In this document: one piece after another, positions 1 through 9,291 of the stretch
Position numbering within the stretch: position 1 is the stretch's first letter
Layout of the letters: each line of letters opens with the position of its first letter
Notes under the pieces: generated by a model
Seen by the model: only the letters and a program-made list of their open reading frames with translations
Database searches by the model: none
What the model was told of the DNA's origin: nothing
Assembly (NCBI RefSeq): GCF_022808855.1
Contig: NZ_JAKZLF010000020.1
Span: forward strand, 29,241-93,240
Length of the DNA: 64,000 nt
From: Anaeromyxobacter soli
GTDB taxonomy: Bacteria; Myxococcota; Myxococcia; Myxococcales; Anaeromyxobacteraceae
Direction: 5' to 3'
Program-made: the position numbers and the translations under genes

Positions 1-1
1 C

Positions 2-547
2 GCGGGCGAGCGCGGCGCGGTGCGCGCGCTTCGGCCCCGGATCGAGCACCTCCAGATCGTCCGGCTCGCCGACCTCCCGCGGCTCGCGGCGGCCGGCGTC
101 GTCGCCTCGATGCAGCCCTCTCACGCCACGAGCGACGCGCCCTGGGTCCCGGCCCGGCTCGGCGCCGGCAGCGCGCGGCTCGCTGGCGCCTACGCCTGGC
201 GCTCCGTGCTGCGCGCCGGCGTGCCGCTCGCGTTCGGCTCGGACTTCCCCATCGAGAGCCCCGACGTGCGGCCCGGCCTCGCCGCGGCCGAGACGCGCCT
301 CGCCTCGGGCGCGGCCGCGCCCTTCCTGCCGGAGGAGCGGCTCCGGCGCGAGGAGGCGCTGCGGGCGTTCACCGCGGGCGCGGCGTACGCGGCGTTCGCG
401 GAGGGGCGCCGGGGGATGATCCGCGAGGGCTACGACGCGGATCTCACCGCGTTCGCGGGCGACGTGCTCGCCGTGCCGGCGAGCGCGCTGCCCGCGCTCC
501 CGGTGACGCACACGATGGTCGGGGGCCGGATCGCGTTCGAGCGATGA
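2..547 (+). CDS. Amidohydrolase family protein, C-terminal part (gene begins before the window)
   Basis: The frame is open from the first bases, so the start lies upstream and only about 181 C-terminal residues are visible. They resemble the YtcJ-like (Amidohydro_3) metal-dependent hydrolases. An R-I-E-H motif near the beginning supplies a metal-ligand histidine, and G-S-D-F-P further on supplies the usual catalytic aspartate. The terminal segment (G-Y-D-A-D-L-T) is the composite beta-domain closure typical of the superfamily. These enzymes hydrolyse amide or imine bonds of small molecules in the cytoplasm. The substrate cannot be told from this fragment. A possible internal GTG at 20 is not the start, because it would delete most of the barrel. 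Confidence 0.8.
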   Translation, partial: AGERGAVRALRPRIEHLQIVRLADLPRLAAAGVVASMQPSHATSDAPWVPARLGAGSARLAGAYAWRSVLRAGVPLAFGSDFPIESPDVRPGLAAAETRLASGAAAPFLPEERLRREEALRAFTAGAAYAAFAEGRRGMIREGYDADLTAFAGDVLAVPASALPALPVTHTMVGGRIAFER

Positions 548-593
548 GGGTCGGGCTCGTGCTTCGCTCCCGGCGAGCGAGGCGCGCGGGCGC

Positions 594-1244
594 TCACCGG
601 GGCGTCGCGTAGCCCACGAGCAGCCGTCCGGTGGTGACGCGCCCGGCACCGACGATGAGCACGTCGTTCAGCGCCTTGCCGGCCTCGGTGCGCGCCTTCC
701 ACGGGCTCGACGCGTTGAGGTGCAGCCGCGCGACGCCGCGCGCCGTCCGGTGCAGGAAGACGACCGTGCCGTCGGCGCCCGCGCGCTCGACGAGGCCGAC
801 GTGCTCGACCGGACCGCCGGGGCGATCGGAGAGGAACACGAGATCGCCCGGCAGGGCCTTGCCGCGCCGGACCCCGGCCCCGGCCCTGGCCGCAGCGTGG
901 AGGGCGCTCGCGTCGCCCTCGGCGACGGCGATGCCGCCCTCGGCCAGGGCGGCCCGGACGAGCGCGTCGCAGCCGTCGCCGTGGTCGGCGCCGCCGAGCA
1001 CGATGGCGCTCGCGCCGAGGAGGCTCGCGGCCGACTCGAGCGCGCGCGGGACGGACACCTGGGAGGCGACCCGGGGGGTCCGCACGCGGGGGAGTCCGGT
1101 CTCCGGACCGGCTCCCGTGAGGGAGCCGGCCCGGATTCCGGGGGCGGGCGGGGGCAGGGGTTCGCGCCTCGCCGCGAGCTTCCCCCCGGCGCAGCCCGTC
1201 GCGAGGAGGGCCAGCGCGAGGAGACGTCCGCAGCTCGGCGACAT
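594..1244 (-). CDS. Lipoprotein with NlpC/P60- or CHAP-like cysteine peptidase fold
   Basis: A 216-residue protein with a lipoprotein signal: a hydrophobic stretch ends in L-L-A-T-G-C, with the lipidated Cys at residue 18. After a Pro-rich spacer, a Cys sits in G-D-G-C-D-A-L. It is followed by G-D-L-V-F-L and a His in V-E-H-V-G-L, the Cys...GDLVFF...HVGI order of NlpC/P60 and CHAP amidases that cut peptidoglycan peptides. This suggests an envelope-anchored hydrolase. The family call rests on motif order only. It is transcribed leftward, divergently from the next small lipoprotein, with about 100 bases between them. Confidence 0.6.
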   Translation of the reverse strand: MSPSCGRLLALALLATGCAGGKLAARREPLPPPAPGIRAGSLTGAGPETGLPRVRTPRVASQVSVPRALESAASLLGASAIVLGGADHGDGCDALVRAALAEGGIAVAEGDASALHAAARAGAGVRRGKALPGDLVFLSDRPGGPVEHVGLVERAGADGTVVFLHRTARGVARLHLNASSPWKARTEAGKALNDVLIVGAGRVTTGRLLVGYATPR

Positions 1245-1348
1245 CGACGCCGATGGTACGCACGCGACGTCGCACGTCCAATTTTCTCCTCCCGTCGCGA
1301 CCGCGCGCGAGCAGGATCGCGCGAGGACGCCGTCCCCCCGGAGGCCGC

Positions 1349-1777
1349 ATGACCCGCGCCGTCGCGCTGCTCGTCTCGCTCCTGCTCGCCGCGTGCGCCA
1401 CCGCGCCGCGCTCGGAGGCGCGCCGCTGCGAGGGCGCCGCCGATCGCGTGAGCGCGCTCCTGCGCGCCGGGCTCGAGACCTACGTGGACGGCATGCGCCG
1501 CTTCGCGGCTGCGCGCGATCCGGAGCTCTCGACCGCGGAGGCCGAGGAGCGCGCCAAGGCGAGCTCCGATGCGTGGGCGGGTGCGCACCGCGAGGGGCTC
1601 GCCCGCGCCTGCCGCGAGTGGCCCGAGGAGCGGTACCGCTGCGTGATGTCCGCCGCGGACGCCGCGGCGCTGAACGGCTGCGGGCTCGAGGAGGTCGTGC
1701 GCGGGTACACCGACGAGGTCGTCTCGGACTTCGCGACGCGGCCGTTCGACCGGTCCGGCGCGGGTCGCTCCCGCTAA
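1349..1777 (+). CDS. Small cysteine-containing lipoprotein of unknown function
   Basis: A 142-residue protein. The ATG at 1349 is chosen because a GGAGG-type ribosome site lies just before it and a clean lipoprotein signal follows at once, with lipobox L-L-A-A-C and Cys at residue 16; an upstream in-frame start would bury that signal. The mature part is mostly helical and charged, with four further cysteines that could form disulfides in the periplasm. I recognise no family. It converges on the membrane protein downstream, and the two genes overlap by four bases at their 3' ends. Confidence 0.6.
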   Translation: MTRAVALLVSLLLAACATAPRSEARRCEGAADRVSALLRAGLETYVDGMRRFAAARDPELSTAEAEERAKASSDAWAGAHREGLARACREWPEERYRCVMSAADAAALNGCGLEEVVRGYTDEVVSDFATRPFDRSGAGRSR

Positions 1778-2295
1778 CTGCGGGTCGAGCTCCGCGCCCG
1801 CTTCATCGCGCGCAGCCCGACGACGAAGACGAGGAAGCCCATCGCCAGGAAGAGCAGCATCCGCCCGAGCGCGGCCTTCAGGTAGCCGGGCGAGAGCGCC
1901 TCGGTGAAGATGCGGACCTCGCCCTCGCCGGGGAGGCTCACGCCGAAGCGCTTCTGCAGGAAGTCGCGCGTGTAGGTGCCGGGGGCGAAGCCGCCCTCCA
2001 GGGGCCCGGCCTGGCACGGGACGTCGCCCACGCGCTGCACGACGAACTGCGCGCCGCCGCCCTTCGGCGCGGCGAGGAAGAACGTGTAGCTCCTGCTCGT
2101 CGTGCGCGTGTCGCAGCGCGGCTCGACGTCCTCGAGCCGCACCCAGCGCTCACCCGGCGCGTCGGCCGCCTTCGCCGCGAGCGGCGCGTCCGCGGTGCGC
2201 GACAGCGCGATCCCGATGTTCGCCGCGAACCAGGCGGTGCCGAGGGTCCAGACCGCGCCGGCGGCGACGAGGAGCGTGCTCGCGAGCTTTCCCAT
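1774..2295 (-). CDS. Membrane protein with two transmembrane segments, unknown function
   Basis: 173 residues from the ATG at 2295; an in-frame ATG at 2313 is also possible. One hydrophobic segment lies near residues 5-27 and a second near 143-163, before a basic C-terminus. The loop of about 115 residues between them has two Cys (E-P-R-C-D and V-P-C-Q) and probably faces the periplasm. No enzymatic motif is visible. It is divergent from the MuiA-like gene with only about 80 bases between the starts, so both promoters share that short stretch. Confidence 0.55.
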   Translation of the reverse strand: MGKLASTLLVAAGAVWTLGTAWFAANIGIALSRTADAPLAAKAADAPGERWVRLEDVEPRCDTRTTSRSYTFFLAAPKGGGAQFVVQRVGDVPCQAGPLEGGFAPGTYTRDFLQKRFGVSLPGEGEVRIFTEALSPGYLKAALGRMLLFLAMGFLVFVVGLRAMKRARSSTRS

Positions 2296-2377
2296 GGGTG
2301 CGATCCATACCATCGGCGAGCGGTCGTCAGATCCTTTTCCCGGCGCGCGCGTTACGACCCGCAGGAGGTCCCACCCC

Positions 2378-4024
2378 ATGCGCACCCTCGCGCTCGTCGC
2401 GCTCGCCGTCCCCGCCCTCGCCGCCGCCGCGCCCTCGCTCTCGCCTGCGTCCCGCATCGACGCGGTGACCGTCTACCGTCAGTCCGCCCGTGTCACCCGG
2501 GTCGCCCGCGTGGAGCTGCCAGCCGGCGCGAGCCGCGTCGTGCTGGAGGGGCTCCCGGACGAGCTCGACGACGACTCGATCCGCGTGGAAGGGAAGGGCG
2601 CCGCCCGCGCACGCGTGTTCGGCGTGAGCGTCGAGCGGGTGACCGCGCAGGCGGCGGTGACGGCGGAGGCGCGCGCGGTGGAGGAGCGGATCGAGCGGCT
2701 CCAGGACGACGACCGCGCGCTCGAGGACGCGAGTCGCGCCGCCCAGGCGCGCGCGAAGTTCGTCGAGTCGCTCCGCTCGACCTACTCCGAGGAGCGCGCC
2801 AAGAACCTCGCGGTCCGCGGCGTCTCGGTGCGCGAGTGGGCGGAGCTCGCCGGCCACGTCGAGCGCGAGCTCGCGGACGCCGCCGCGCGGGTGCGCAAGG
2901 CGGAGGCCGGGCGGCGCGAGCTCGCCCGGAAGCTCGCGCAGGCGCGCGCGGAGCTCGAGAAGGTGCAGTCGAAGCGCGCCCGGACCACGAAGGCGGTCGG
3001 CGTCGAGCTGGAGGCGGAGCGGGACGGCGCGCTGGAGCTCGCGGTCTCGTACGCGGTCGGCTCCGCGGGCTGGGCGCCGATCTGGGACGCCCGGCTCGAC
3101 CCGGAGCGGGCGACGATGGAGCTCACCTTCCTCGGCTCGGTGTGGCAGCGCACCGGGGAGGACTGGTCCGAGGTGAAGCTCGCCGTCTCCACGGCGGAGC
3201 CCGCGCGCGGCGTGTACGTCCCCGAGCTCGAGCCCGTCTACCTGACGGAGCGCCGGGACGTGCACACCCTCGGCGTGGCGCGGCGCGCGCCCGCGGGCGC
3301 CCCGGCCCCCCCGCAGGGCGCGCTCGCGCCGGCGCCCGCGCCGGGTGGCGCCGAGGTCGAGCAGGACGTGGAGCTCGCGGCCGCGTCGGTCGAGCAGGGG
3401 CTCCTCTCCGCCGCCTTCACGGCGCCGCGGCGCGAGTCGGTGGACGGGGCGGGGCAGGCCCGCAAGATCGCCCTGCAGCGCTTCCCGCTGCGCGCGGAGC
3501 TCGTCCGCATCGCCGCGCCGCGCCGCGAGGCCGCGACGTTCCTCACCGCCAAGGCGGTGAACGAGACGGGCTTCCCGCTCCTCCCCGGCCTCGCCGGGAT
3601 CTACGTGGGGGACGAGTTCGTCGGCCGGGCGCCCATCGCCCTCACCCCGCCCGGCGGCGAGCTCGAGCTCGCCTTCGGCGTGGACGATCGGATCGAGGTC
3701 GAGCGCAAGGTGCTCGAGCGGAAGCGGCTCACGGCGGGGCTCCTCTCGAAGGACGACGTGCAGCGCTACCGCGTCCGCATCGAGGTGAAGAACCGCTACG
3801 CGACCCCGGTCGCGGTGAGGCTCCTCGACCTCGTCCCGGTGAGCCGCGACGAGCGGATCAAGGTGGCGATCCTCGACGGCAGCACCGCGCCGGCGCGGGA
3901 GGATCCCGAGCGCCCCGGCGTGCGGATCCACGAGCTCGCCCTCGGGGCCCGCGAGTCGAAGGTGGTGGAGCTCCGCTACGAGGTCCGCACGCCGCGTGGG
4001 CTCGCGATCGCGGGGCTGGACTGA
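2378..4024 (+). CDS. MuiA-family secreted protein (DUF4140-DUF4139)
   Basis: 548 residues starting at the ATG at 2378, with AGGAGG eight bases upstream and a signal peptide of about 16 residues. The N-terminal part (A-V-T-V-Y-R-Q-S-A-R-V-T-R) matches the DUF4140 beta domain. A charged heptad-rich coiled coil covers roughly residues 90-200. The rest (V-S-Y-A-V-G-S-A-G-W-A-P-I-W-D-A-R-L-D) is DUF4139, together the 'mucoidy inhibitor MuiA' architecture. It is presumably exported to the periplasm or surface. The family name comes from an old mucoidy phenotype and gives no reaction. A Pro/Ala-rich insert at about residues 305-325 is probably a flexible loop. Confidence 0.8.
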   Translation: MRTLALVALAVPALAAAAPSLSPASRIDAVTVYRQSARVTRVARVELPAGASRVVLEGLPDELDDDSIRVEGKGAARARVFGVSVERVTAQAAVTAEARAVEERIERLQDDDRALEDASRAAQARAKFVESLRSTYSEERAKNLAVRGVSVREWAELAGHVERELADAAARVRKAEAGRRELARKLAQARAELEKVQSKRARTTKAVGVELEAERDGALELAVSYAVGSAGWAPIWDARLDPERATMELTFLGSVWQRTGEDWSEVKLAVSTAEPARGVYVPELEPVYLTERRDVHTLGVARRAPAGAPAPPQGALAPAPAPGGAEVEQDVELAAASVEQGLLSAAFTAPRRESVDGAGQARKIALQRFPLRAELVRIAAPRREAATFLTAKAVNETGFPLLPGLAGIYVGDEFVGRAPIALTPPGGELELAFGVDDRIEVERKVLERKRLTAGLLSKDDVQRYRVRIEVKNRYATPVAVRLLDLVPVSRDERIKVAILDGSTAPAREDPERPGVRIHELALGARESKVVELRYEVRTPRGLAIAGLD

Positions 4025-4075
4025 ACGACGGCCCGGGCGATCACGCCTCCATGAGCGCGGCGAGGCTTGCGAGCG

Positions 4076-4096
4076 GGGACGGGGCCGGCCCGTCCC
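4076..4096. terminator. Inverted repeat between convergent genes, possible bidirectional terminator
   Basis: GGGACGGG and CCCGTCCC pair perfectly over 8 bp around a 5-base loop, between the ends of the MuiA-like gene (+) and the glutamine amidotransferase gene (-). There is no T-tract on either side, so intrinsic termination is uncertain. Confidence 0.4.
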
Positions 4097-4100
4097 GGGG

Positions 4101-4871
4101 TCACCCTCGCAGCGCGCCGCGCTCGATCTGCGCCCCGTCCTCGGTCCCCACGAAGCCGCCCTCGGGGAGCTCCTGCCACGGGCCCGCGCCGATGGGCTCG
4201 CTCGCCACCGCGAAGACGTGGCGCGGGGCGGCGGAGGACGTGACGTGGAGCGTCCGGCCGTGCCGGCACGCCGCGAGGAGGCGGCCGTCGGAGACGACGA
4301 GGTTGAGCGACGTCGGCTTCGGGGAGGGCTCGGCGTCGGCGATGCGGAGGACGGTCGCGGTGGTGTCCGCGAGGGCGCGCCGGACCCGGGAGAGGTCCGC
4401 CGCGCGCGTCTCCCCGGTCGCGCGGAGGCGGGAGACGAAGAGGTAGAAGACCCGCTCGCTGTCGGTGTCGCCCTGGATCTCGCGGCGCAGGTCGGGATCG
4501 ATCTCGGCCTCGATGGCGGTCCGCACCGCGGGGACCTCGCGGTAGCGCGCCACCGTCCCGTTGTGGGCGAAGAGCCAGCGATCGAACAGGAACGGGTGCG
4601 TGTTCTCGCGGAGCACCGGGCCGACGCTCGCCTCTCGCACGTGCGCGATGACCACCGCGGAGCGGACCTCGCGGCCGGCGGAGACGAAGGACTCGTCGGC
4701 GTGGGCCGGGAGGATCCCGCGCCGGACGTGCGGGGCCCCGTCGACGTACCAGCCGATGCCCCAGCCGTGCGGGTGCTTGTGCGACTGGAAGCGGAGCGCG
4801 TTCTCCGCGCTGCAGAGCGGCTCGCAGACGTCTAGGCCGGGGTGGGCGTGCTGGCCGAAGAGGCGGCACAT
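4101..4871 (-). CDS. Class II glutamine amidotransferase (YafJ/EgtC-like)
   Basis: 256 residues that begin M-C-R-L-F-G, giving the N-terminal nucleophile Cys2 exposed after Met removal that defines class II (Ntn) glutaminase domains. H-G-W-G-I-G-W, A-H-V-R-E-A-S and the F-A-H-N-G-T motif are the conserved substrate and oxyanion elements of the GATase_4/YafJ group. No synthase domain is fused, so an acceptor partner is unknown; the related EgtC hydrolyses a gamma-glutamyl amide in ergothioneine synthesis. No ergothioneine genes are nearby. It is probably cytoplasmic. Confidence 0.85.
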   Translation of the reverse strand: MCRLFGQHAHPGLDVCEPLCSAENALRFQSHKHPHGWGIGWYVDGAPHVRRGILPAHADESFVSAGREVRSAVVIAHVREASVGPVLRENTHPFLFDRWLFAHNGTVARYREVPAVRTAIEAEIDPDLRREIQGDTDSERVFYLFVSRLRATGETRAADLSRVRRALADTTATVLRIADAEPSPKPTSLNLVVSDGRLLAACRHGRTLHVTSSAAPRHVFAVASEPIGAGPWQELPEGGFVGTEDGAQIERGALRG

Positions 4872-4982
4872 CGCGGTCCCGGAACGTAGCAGCGAGCGAG
4901 CGCGCGCGCCAATGGGTCGCCGCGCCGCGCCGCGCCGACCGCCGGCCCGCCGAGCTTTCGCTCGTCCAGGCGCGCGGCGGCG

Positions 4983-5561
4983 TCAGGCGCGCCGGCCGCT
5001 CTCGCCCTGCCGCACCGCCGCGGCGACGAGGTGCGCGAGCCGGAGCGGCTCCGGGACGGCGCCGCGGTCCGTCAGCCGCGCGAGGGCCTCGGCCGTGGCC
5101 GCCGGCTCCGCGCCGCGCACCTGGAAGACGAACCCGCCGAGCCGGTGCACCGGCCCCGCGCGCTCGAGGAGCGCGAGGCGGCGGCCGGGGCGCGGGAGCC
5201 CGCGAATGGCGCGCTCCATCGCGGGGAGGTCCGGCGGGCGGCGCATGACCGCGACGCACGGCCGGTCGAGGCGCGCGGCGAGCGCCTCGAGGTCCACGAG
5301 GTTCAGCCCCCCGAAGCCGAGGCCGTCGAGGAGGACGAGGTGCAATTGGGGGAGGAACTTCCCGCCCACGAGCAGCCGGGCGACGGCGTCGGTCGCGTTC
5401 CAGCCGTCCTGGCGCACGCGGCCCCAGACGAGCCCCTCGAACCGCGTCCCCGCGCAGACGACGCCCGCGAGCCCCACGTCGCCGCGCCGCCGGCGCACGA
5501 ACGGCGCGTCGTCGAGGCCGAGGGCGCGGAGCGTCCGGCCCGGCGGCGGGAAGCGCCTCAC
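4983..5561 (-). CDS. DUF99 family protein (endonuclease V-like fold)
   Basis: 192 residues. The order L-G-L-D-D-A-P-F, then G-V-V, V-R-Q-D-G-W-N-A-T-D and Q-L-H-L-V-L-L-D-G-L-G-F-G-G-L-N is the DUF99 pattern, a family common in archaea and some bacteria and distantly related to endonuclease V. The acidic residues in D-D-A and L-D-G could bind a metal, but nuclease activity has not been shown by anything here. The start overlaps the stop of the phosphoesterase gene by four bases, so the two are probably translated together. Confidence 0.75.
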   Translation of the reverse strand: MRRFPPPGRTLRALGLDDAPFVRRRRGDVGLAGVVCAGTRFEGLVWGRVRQDGWNATDAVARLLVGGKFLPQLHLVLLDGLGFGGLNLVDLEALAARLDRPCVAVMRRPPDLPAMERAIRGLPRPGRRLALLERAGPVHRLGGFVFQVRGAEPAATAEALARLTDRGAVPEPLRLAHLVAAAVRQGESGRRA

Positions 5562-6082
5562 AGGGCGGCCTCGACCGGCTCGCCGAGGAGCGCGGGCGGG
5601 TCGCCGGCGAGATCGAAGAACGTGACGCTCACCCTCCGGCCGTGCACCTCGAGCAGGGCCGCCGTGCGGGGCAGCGAGAAGCGGCGCGGCCCCGCGCTGC
5701 CCGGGTTCACGAACAGCGTGTCGCCCACGCGCGCGACGCCCGGCCGGTGCGAGTGTCCGTGGACCACGAGCTCCGGCCGGTGGCGGACGAGCAGCGGGCG
5801 CGCCGGAGGCTTCGGCCGCTCGCGCGCGCCGAGGTCGTGCACGAGGAGCAGCGTGAGCGCGCCCACCTCGACGAGCGCGGTCTCCGGCAGGCGCCCGAGC
5901 GCGGGCAGCCCCTCGTCGTTGTTCCCGCGCACCGCCTTGACCGGCGCGATCTCCCGGAGCACCTCCAGGATCCGCGGCTTCACGATGTCACCCGCGTGCA
6001 GGACGAGCTCGACCCCGTGGAGGACGTCGCCGAGGCGGGGGTCGACGAGGCCGTGGGTGTCCGAGACGAGGCCGATCCGCAT
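5558..6082 (-). CDS. YfcE/MJ0936-family metallophosphoesterase
   Basis: 174 residues with the full calcineurin-like metal-ligand series: S-D-T-H-G (Asp8, His10), H-A-G-D, G-N-N-D and H-G-H-S-H. The length matches single-domain YfcE-type phosphodiesterases, which hydrolyse simple phosphodiesters with two metal ions; the physiological substrate is unknown. It is the first gene of a two-gene leftward unit with the DUF99 protein, joined by a four-base overlap. No signal peptide is visible, so it should be cytoplasmic. Confidence 0.85.
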   Translation of the reverse strand: MRIGLVSDTHGLVDPRLGDVLHGVELVLHAGDIVKPRILEVLREIAPVKAVRGNNDEGLPALGRLPETALVEVGALTLLLVHDLGARERPKPPARPLLVRHRPELVVHGHSHRPGVARVGDTLFVNPGSAGPRRFSLPRTAALLEVHGRRVSVTFFDLAGDPPALLGEPVEAAL

Positions 6083-6157
6083 GGGGTCCTCTAGGCGGGC
6101 ACGACCACGGGCGGTGGCCTCCTCGTCGACGTGGAACGTCTCCCGGTCACGCGATCC

Positions 6158-7438
6158 TCAGCGACAGTCGACCGCCGCGCCCGGCGCCGCGGTGTGGACG
6201 ACCCGCCCGCGCTTCACCACGACGAGCGCGTGGTTCACCGCCATGTGCCAGGCGAGGTGCTCGGGCGAGCCGCAGCCCCACAGCACGAGGTCGGCGTCGC
6301 CGCCGGGCCGGAGCCGCCCCGCGTCCGGACGCCGGAGCGCCCGCGCTCCACCGGCGGTGAAGGCGACGAGCGCCTCCGCCGGGCTGAGCCGGAGCTGCAG
6401 GCACGCGAGCGAGAGCGCGAGCCCGACGTTCTCGCTCATGGCGCTGCCCGGGTTGAGGTTCGTCGCGAGCGCGACGCGCACGCCGGCCGAGAGGAGCTTG
6501 CGCGCCGGCGCGTAGCGGCTCGAGCCGAGGAAGAGCGTGGAGAGCGGGAGGAGCCCGGCCACGACGTCGGCGCGGGCGAGGGCGGCGATCCCCTCGTCGT
6601 CGATCTCCTCCAGGTGATCCGCGCTCGCGCAGGCGAGCTCGGCCGCGAGCCTGGCGCCGCCCGAGGCGGTGAGCTGATCGGCGTGCACGTGCGTCACGAG
6701 CCCGTGGCGCGCGCCCGCGTCCAGGATGCGGCGGGCCTCGTCGAGCGTGAACGCGCCCTCCTCCGCGAAGACGTCCACGTGCTCCGCGAGCCGCTCGCGC
6801 GCCGCCCGGGGCACGAGCACCTCGCACAGCTCGCGCACGAACGCGTCCCGGTCGCCCGCGCGCTCGGGCGGGACGGCGTGGGCGAGGAGGGTCGGGACGA
6901 TGGTCACCTCCGCCCACAGCGCGTGCGCGAGGTCGTGGATGATCCGCAGGAGCCTGAGCTCGTCCTCCGTGGAGAGCCCGTAGCCGCTCTTCACCTCGAC
7001 GGTGGTGACGCCCTGGGCGAGGAGGCGCCGGGCGCGGGCCACCGCGGTCTCGAGCAGCGTGGCGTCGGACGCGGCCCGCGTCGCCCGCGTCGTCACCGCG
7101 ATGCCGCCGCCGGAGAGCGCGACCGAGAGGTAGCTCTTGCCCGAGCAGCGCAGCGCGAACTCGCCCGCCCGCTCGCCCGCGAAGACGAGGTGCGTGTGCG
7201 CGTCCACGAGCCCCGGGGTGACGAGCCCCCCGGCGGCGTCGATGACCTCCGCACCGTCGAGGTCCACCGCGGCCTCGAGCCCGTGCTCCGGGCCGACGAA
7301 GGCGATGCGCCGATCGTCCACCGCCACGGCCGCGCCCGGGATGAGGCCAGGATCGGAGGCGCCGGCGTCGCAGGTGGCGACGACCGCGTTGCGGAGGACG
7401 AGGGAGGCCTTCGGGCGGAGCGGTTTGCGAGGGGGCAC
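6158..7438 (-). CDS. hutI: Imidazolonepropionase
   Basis: 426 residues with a GTG start. The enzyme opens imidazolone-5-propionate to N-formimino-glutamate, the third step of histidine degradation. Metal-binding D-A-H-T-H-L-V-F, T-H-V-H-A-D-Q and S-A-D-H-L motifs and the C-terminal A-T-N-L-N-P-G-S loop match HutI of the amidohydrolase superfamily. It lies downstream of hutU in the same direction, separated by about 100 bases of GGTCGG-type repeats. hutH is not in the window. Confidence 0.95.
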   Translation of the reverse strand: MPPRKPLRPKASLVLRNAVVATCDAGASDPGLIPGAAVAVDDRRIAFVGPEHGLEAAVDLDGAEVIDAAGGLVTPGLVDAHTHLVFAGERAGEFALRCSGKSYLSVALSGGGIAVTTRATRAASDATLLETAVARARRLLAQGVTTVEVKSGYGLSTEDELRLLRIIHDLAHALWAEVTIVPTLLAHAVPPERAGDRDAFVRELCEVLVPRAARERLAEHVDVFAEEGAFTLDEARRILDAGARHGLVTHVHADQLTASGGARLAAELACASADHLEEIDDEGIAALARADVVAGLLPLSTLFLGSSRYAPARKLLSAGVRVALATNLNPGSAMSENVGLALSLACLQLRLSPAEALVAFTAGGARALRRPDAGRLRPGGDADLVLWGCGSPEHLAWHMAVNHALVVVKRGRVVHTAAPGAAVDCR

Positions 7439-7442
7439 GATC

Positions 7443-7522
7443 GGGGGCGGGGCGGTCGGGGTCGAGGTCGGGGTATCGGTCGGGTCGGGGTCGGGGGCGA
7501 GGTCGGGGGCGAGGGCGAGGTC
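7443..7522. repeat. GGTCGG-type simple repeat between hutU and hutI
   Basis: The + strand carries a run of near-hexameric GGTCGG/GGTCGA/GGGGTC units almost filling the hutU-hutI gap. G-runs are frequent enough for quadruplex formation on the template strand of the hut genes. Very similar units recur inside cheA near 25610-25700. Confidence 0.7.
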
Positions 7523-7538
7523 GAGCGCCCGATCCTCC

Positions 7539-9179
7539 TCAGGGGATCTTCACCCCCCGTACTCTCGCCACCTCCCTCGCCTCCTCATACCCCGCATCCG
7601 CGTGCCGCAGCACGCCCATCGCCGGATCGCTGCGGAGCACTCGCTCGACCCGGCGCCCCGCCGCCTCCGTGCCGTCGGCGACCACCACCTGACCGGCGTG
7701 CAGGGACCAGCCGATCCCCACCCCACCGCCGTGGTGGAAGCTCACCCACGAGGCGCCGTTCACCGCGTTCACGAGCGCGTTCAGGATCGGCCAGTCGGCG
7801 ATGGCGTCGGAGCCATCCTTCATGGCCTCGGTCTCGCGGTTCGGCGACGCGACCGAGCCGCAGTCGAGGTGGTCCCGGCCGATGACGATCGGCGCCTTCA
7901 CCTCGCCGCGCCGGACGAGGTCGTTGAACGCGAGGCCCGCCCGATCCCGCTCGCCGTAGCCGAGCCAGCAGATGCGCGCCGGGAGCCCCTGGAACTTCAC
8001 CTTGCGGGCGGCGAGGTCGAGCCAGCGGCGGAGGCCCTCGTTCTCCGGGAAGAGCGCGGCGACGGCGGCGTCGGTGCGGGCGATGTCGGCCGGGTCGCCC
8101 GAGAGCGCCACCCACCGGAACGGCCCCTTGCCCTCGCAGAACATCGGCCGGATGTAGGCGGGGACGAAGCCGGGGTAGGAGAACGCCTCCGCGAGCCCGG
8201 CCTCGCGCGCGCCGGCGCGGAGGTTGTTGCCGTAGTCGAAGACGTGGCTCCCGGCGGCGCGCATGGCGAGCATCGCCTCGACCTGCCGCGCCATCGACTC
8301 CTGGGCGCGACGGACGTAGCCCTGCGGATCGCGGCGCCGGAGCGCCGGCGCGTCGGCGAGCGGCACGTCCGCGGGCACGTAGCCGTTCAACGGGTCGTGC
8401 GCCGAGGTCTGGTCGGTGACGAGGTCCGGGGCGATCCCGCGCCGGGCGAGCTCCGCGAAGACCGTCGCGGCGTTCCCCACGAGGCCGATGGAGAGCGGCC
8501 GGCGCGCGCGGCGCGCCTCCTCGAGCCGCCGGAGCGCGTCGTCGAGATCTCCGGAGCGCGCGTCGAGGTAGCCGGTCTCGAGCCGCTTCTCGATCCGCGC
8601 GGGATCCACGTCCACGCCCAGGAACGCCGCCCCCAGCATGGTCGCCGCGAGTGGCTGCGCGCCGCCCATCCCGCCGAGGCCGCCGGAGAGGACGAGCCGG
8701 CCGGCGAGATCGTCCGTGCCGAAGTGCGTCCGCCCGGCCTGCGCGAACGTCTCGTAGGTGCCCTGCAGGATCCCCTGCGTCCCGATGTAGATCCAGGACC
8801 CCGCGGTCATCTGGCCGTACATGATGAGGCCGCGCTTCTCGAGGTCCCAGAAGTGCTCCCAGGTGGCGAAGCGCGGGACGAGGTTCGAGTTGGCGATGAG
8901 CACGCGCGGCGCGTCGGGGTGCGTGCCGAGGACGCCCACGGGCTTGCCGCTCTGGACGAGGAGCGTCTCGTCGTCGCCGAGGGTCCGCAGGCTCGCGACG
9001 ATCCGCCGGTAGCTGTCCCAGTCGCGCGCGGCCTTGCCGGTCCCCCCGTACACGACGAGGTCCTCGGGCCGCTCGGCCACCTCGGGATCGAGGTTGTTCA
9101 TCAGCATGCGCAGGGCGGCCTCCTGCACCCAGCCCTTGCAGGAGAGTCCCGTCCCCCGCGCCGCGCGGATCGCCTCCAT
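7539..9179 (-). CDS. hutU: Urocanate hydratase
   Basis: 546 residues from the ATG at 9179, where GGAGGTGC precedes the start; a longer frame reaching 9407 would run into psd and lacks family similarity. Urocanase adds water to urocanate using tightly bound NAD as an electrophile. The [12 protein letters not shown] segment, the late [12 protein letters not shown] stretch and [11 protein letters not shown] are hallmark sequences. The length matches the usual 550-560 residues. It is the first gene of hutU-hutI and diverges from psd. Confidence 0.96.
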   Translation of the reverse strand: MEAIRAARGTGLSCKGWVQEAALRMLMNNLDPEVAERPEDLVVYGGTGKAARDWDSYRRIVASLRTLGDDETLLVQSGKPVGVLGTHPDAPRVLIANSNLVPRFATWEHFWDLEKRGLIMYGQMTAGSWIYIGTQGILQGTYETFAQAGRTHFGTDDLAGRLVLSGGLGGMGGAQPLAATMLGAAFLGVDVDPARIEKRLETGYLDARSGDLDDALRRLEEARRARRPLSIGLVGNAATVFAELARRGIAPDLVTDQTSAHDPLNGYVPADVPLADAPALRRRDPQGYVRRAQESMARQVEAMLAMRAAGSHVFDYGNNLRAGAREAGLAEAFSYPGFVPAYIRPMFCEGKGPFRWVALSGDPADIARTDAAVAALFPENEGLRRWLDLAARKVKFQGLPARICWLGYGERDRAGLAFNDLVRRGEVKAPIVIGRDHLDCGSVASPNRETEAMKDGSDAIADWPILNALVNAVNGASWVSFHHGGGVGIGWSLHAGQVVVADGTEAAGRRVERVLRSDPAMGVLRHADAGYEEAREVARVRGVKIP

Positions 9180-9274
9180 CGTGCACCTCCGGGCCTGCAG
9201 CCTCACCCACCGTCCGCCCGGCCGCAGCGCCAAAAACGGGGCGCCGCGGCGATCTCCCGGGCCGAGCGTTGGTT

Positions 9275-9280
9275 TACACT
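9275..9280 (+). promoter_or_regulatory. Candidate -10 element of psd
   Basis: TACACT lies 11 bases before the psd start codon, implying a very short leader. No convincing -35 hexamer is visible. Confidence 0.35.
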
Positions 9281-9291
9281 GCCGCGCCCGC

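Noticed and set aside
631..4446. Very long + strand reading frame covering several genes (1271 codons)
   Set aside because: It is one of many long open shadows produced by high GC. The translated sequence is Arg/Pro/Ala-rich without motifs and crosses well-supported genes on both strands.
7443..7522. Repeat region as a CRISPR or transposon end
   Set aside because: The units are hexameric and imperfect, with no spacers of equal length, no terminal inverted repeats and no transposase.
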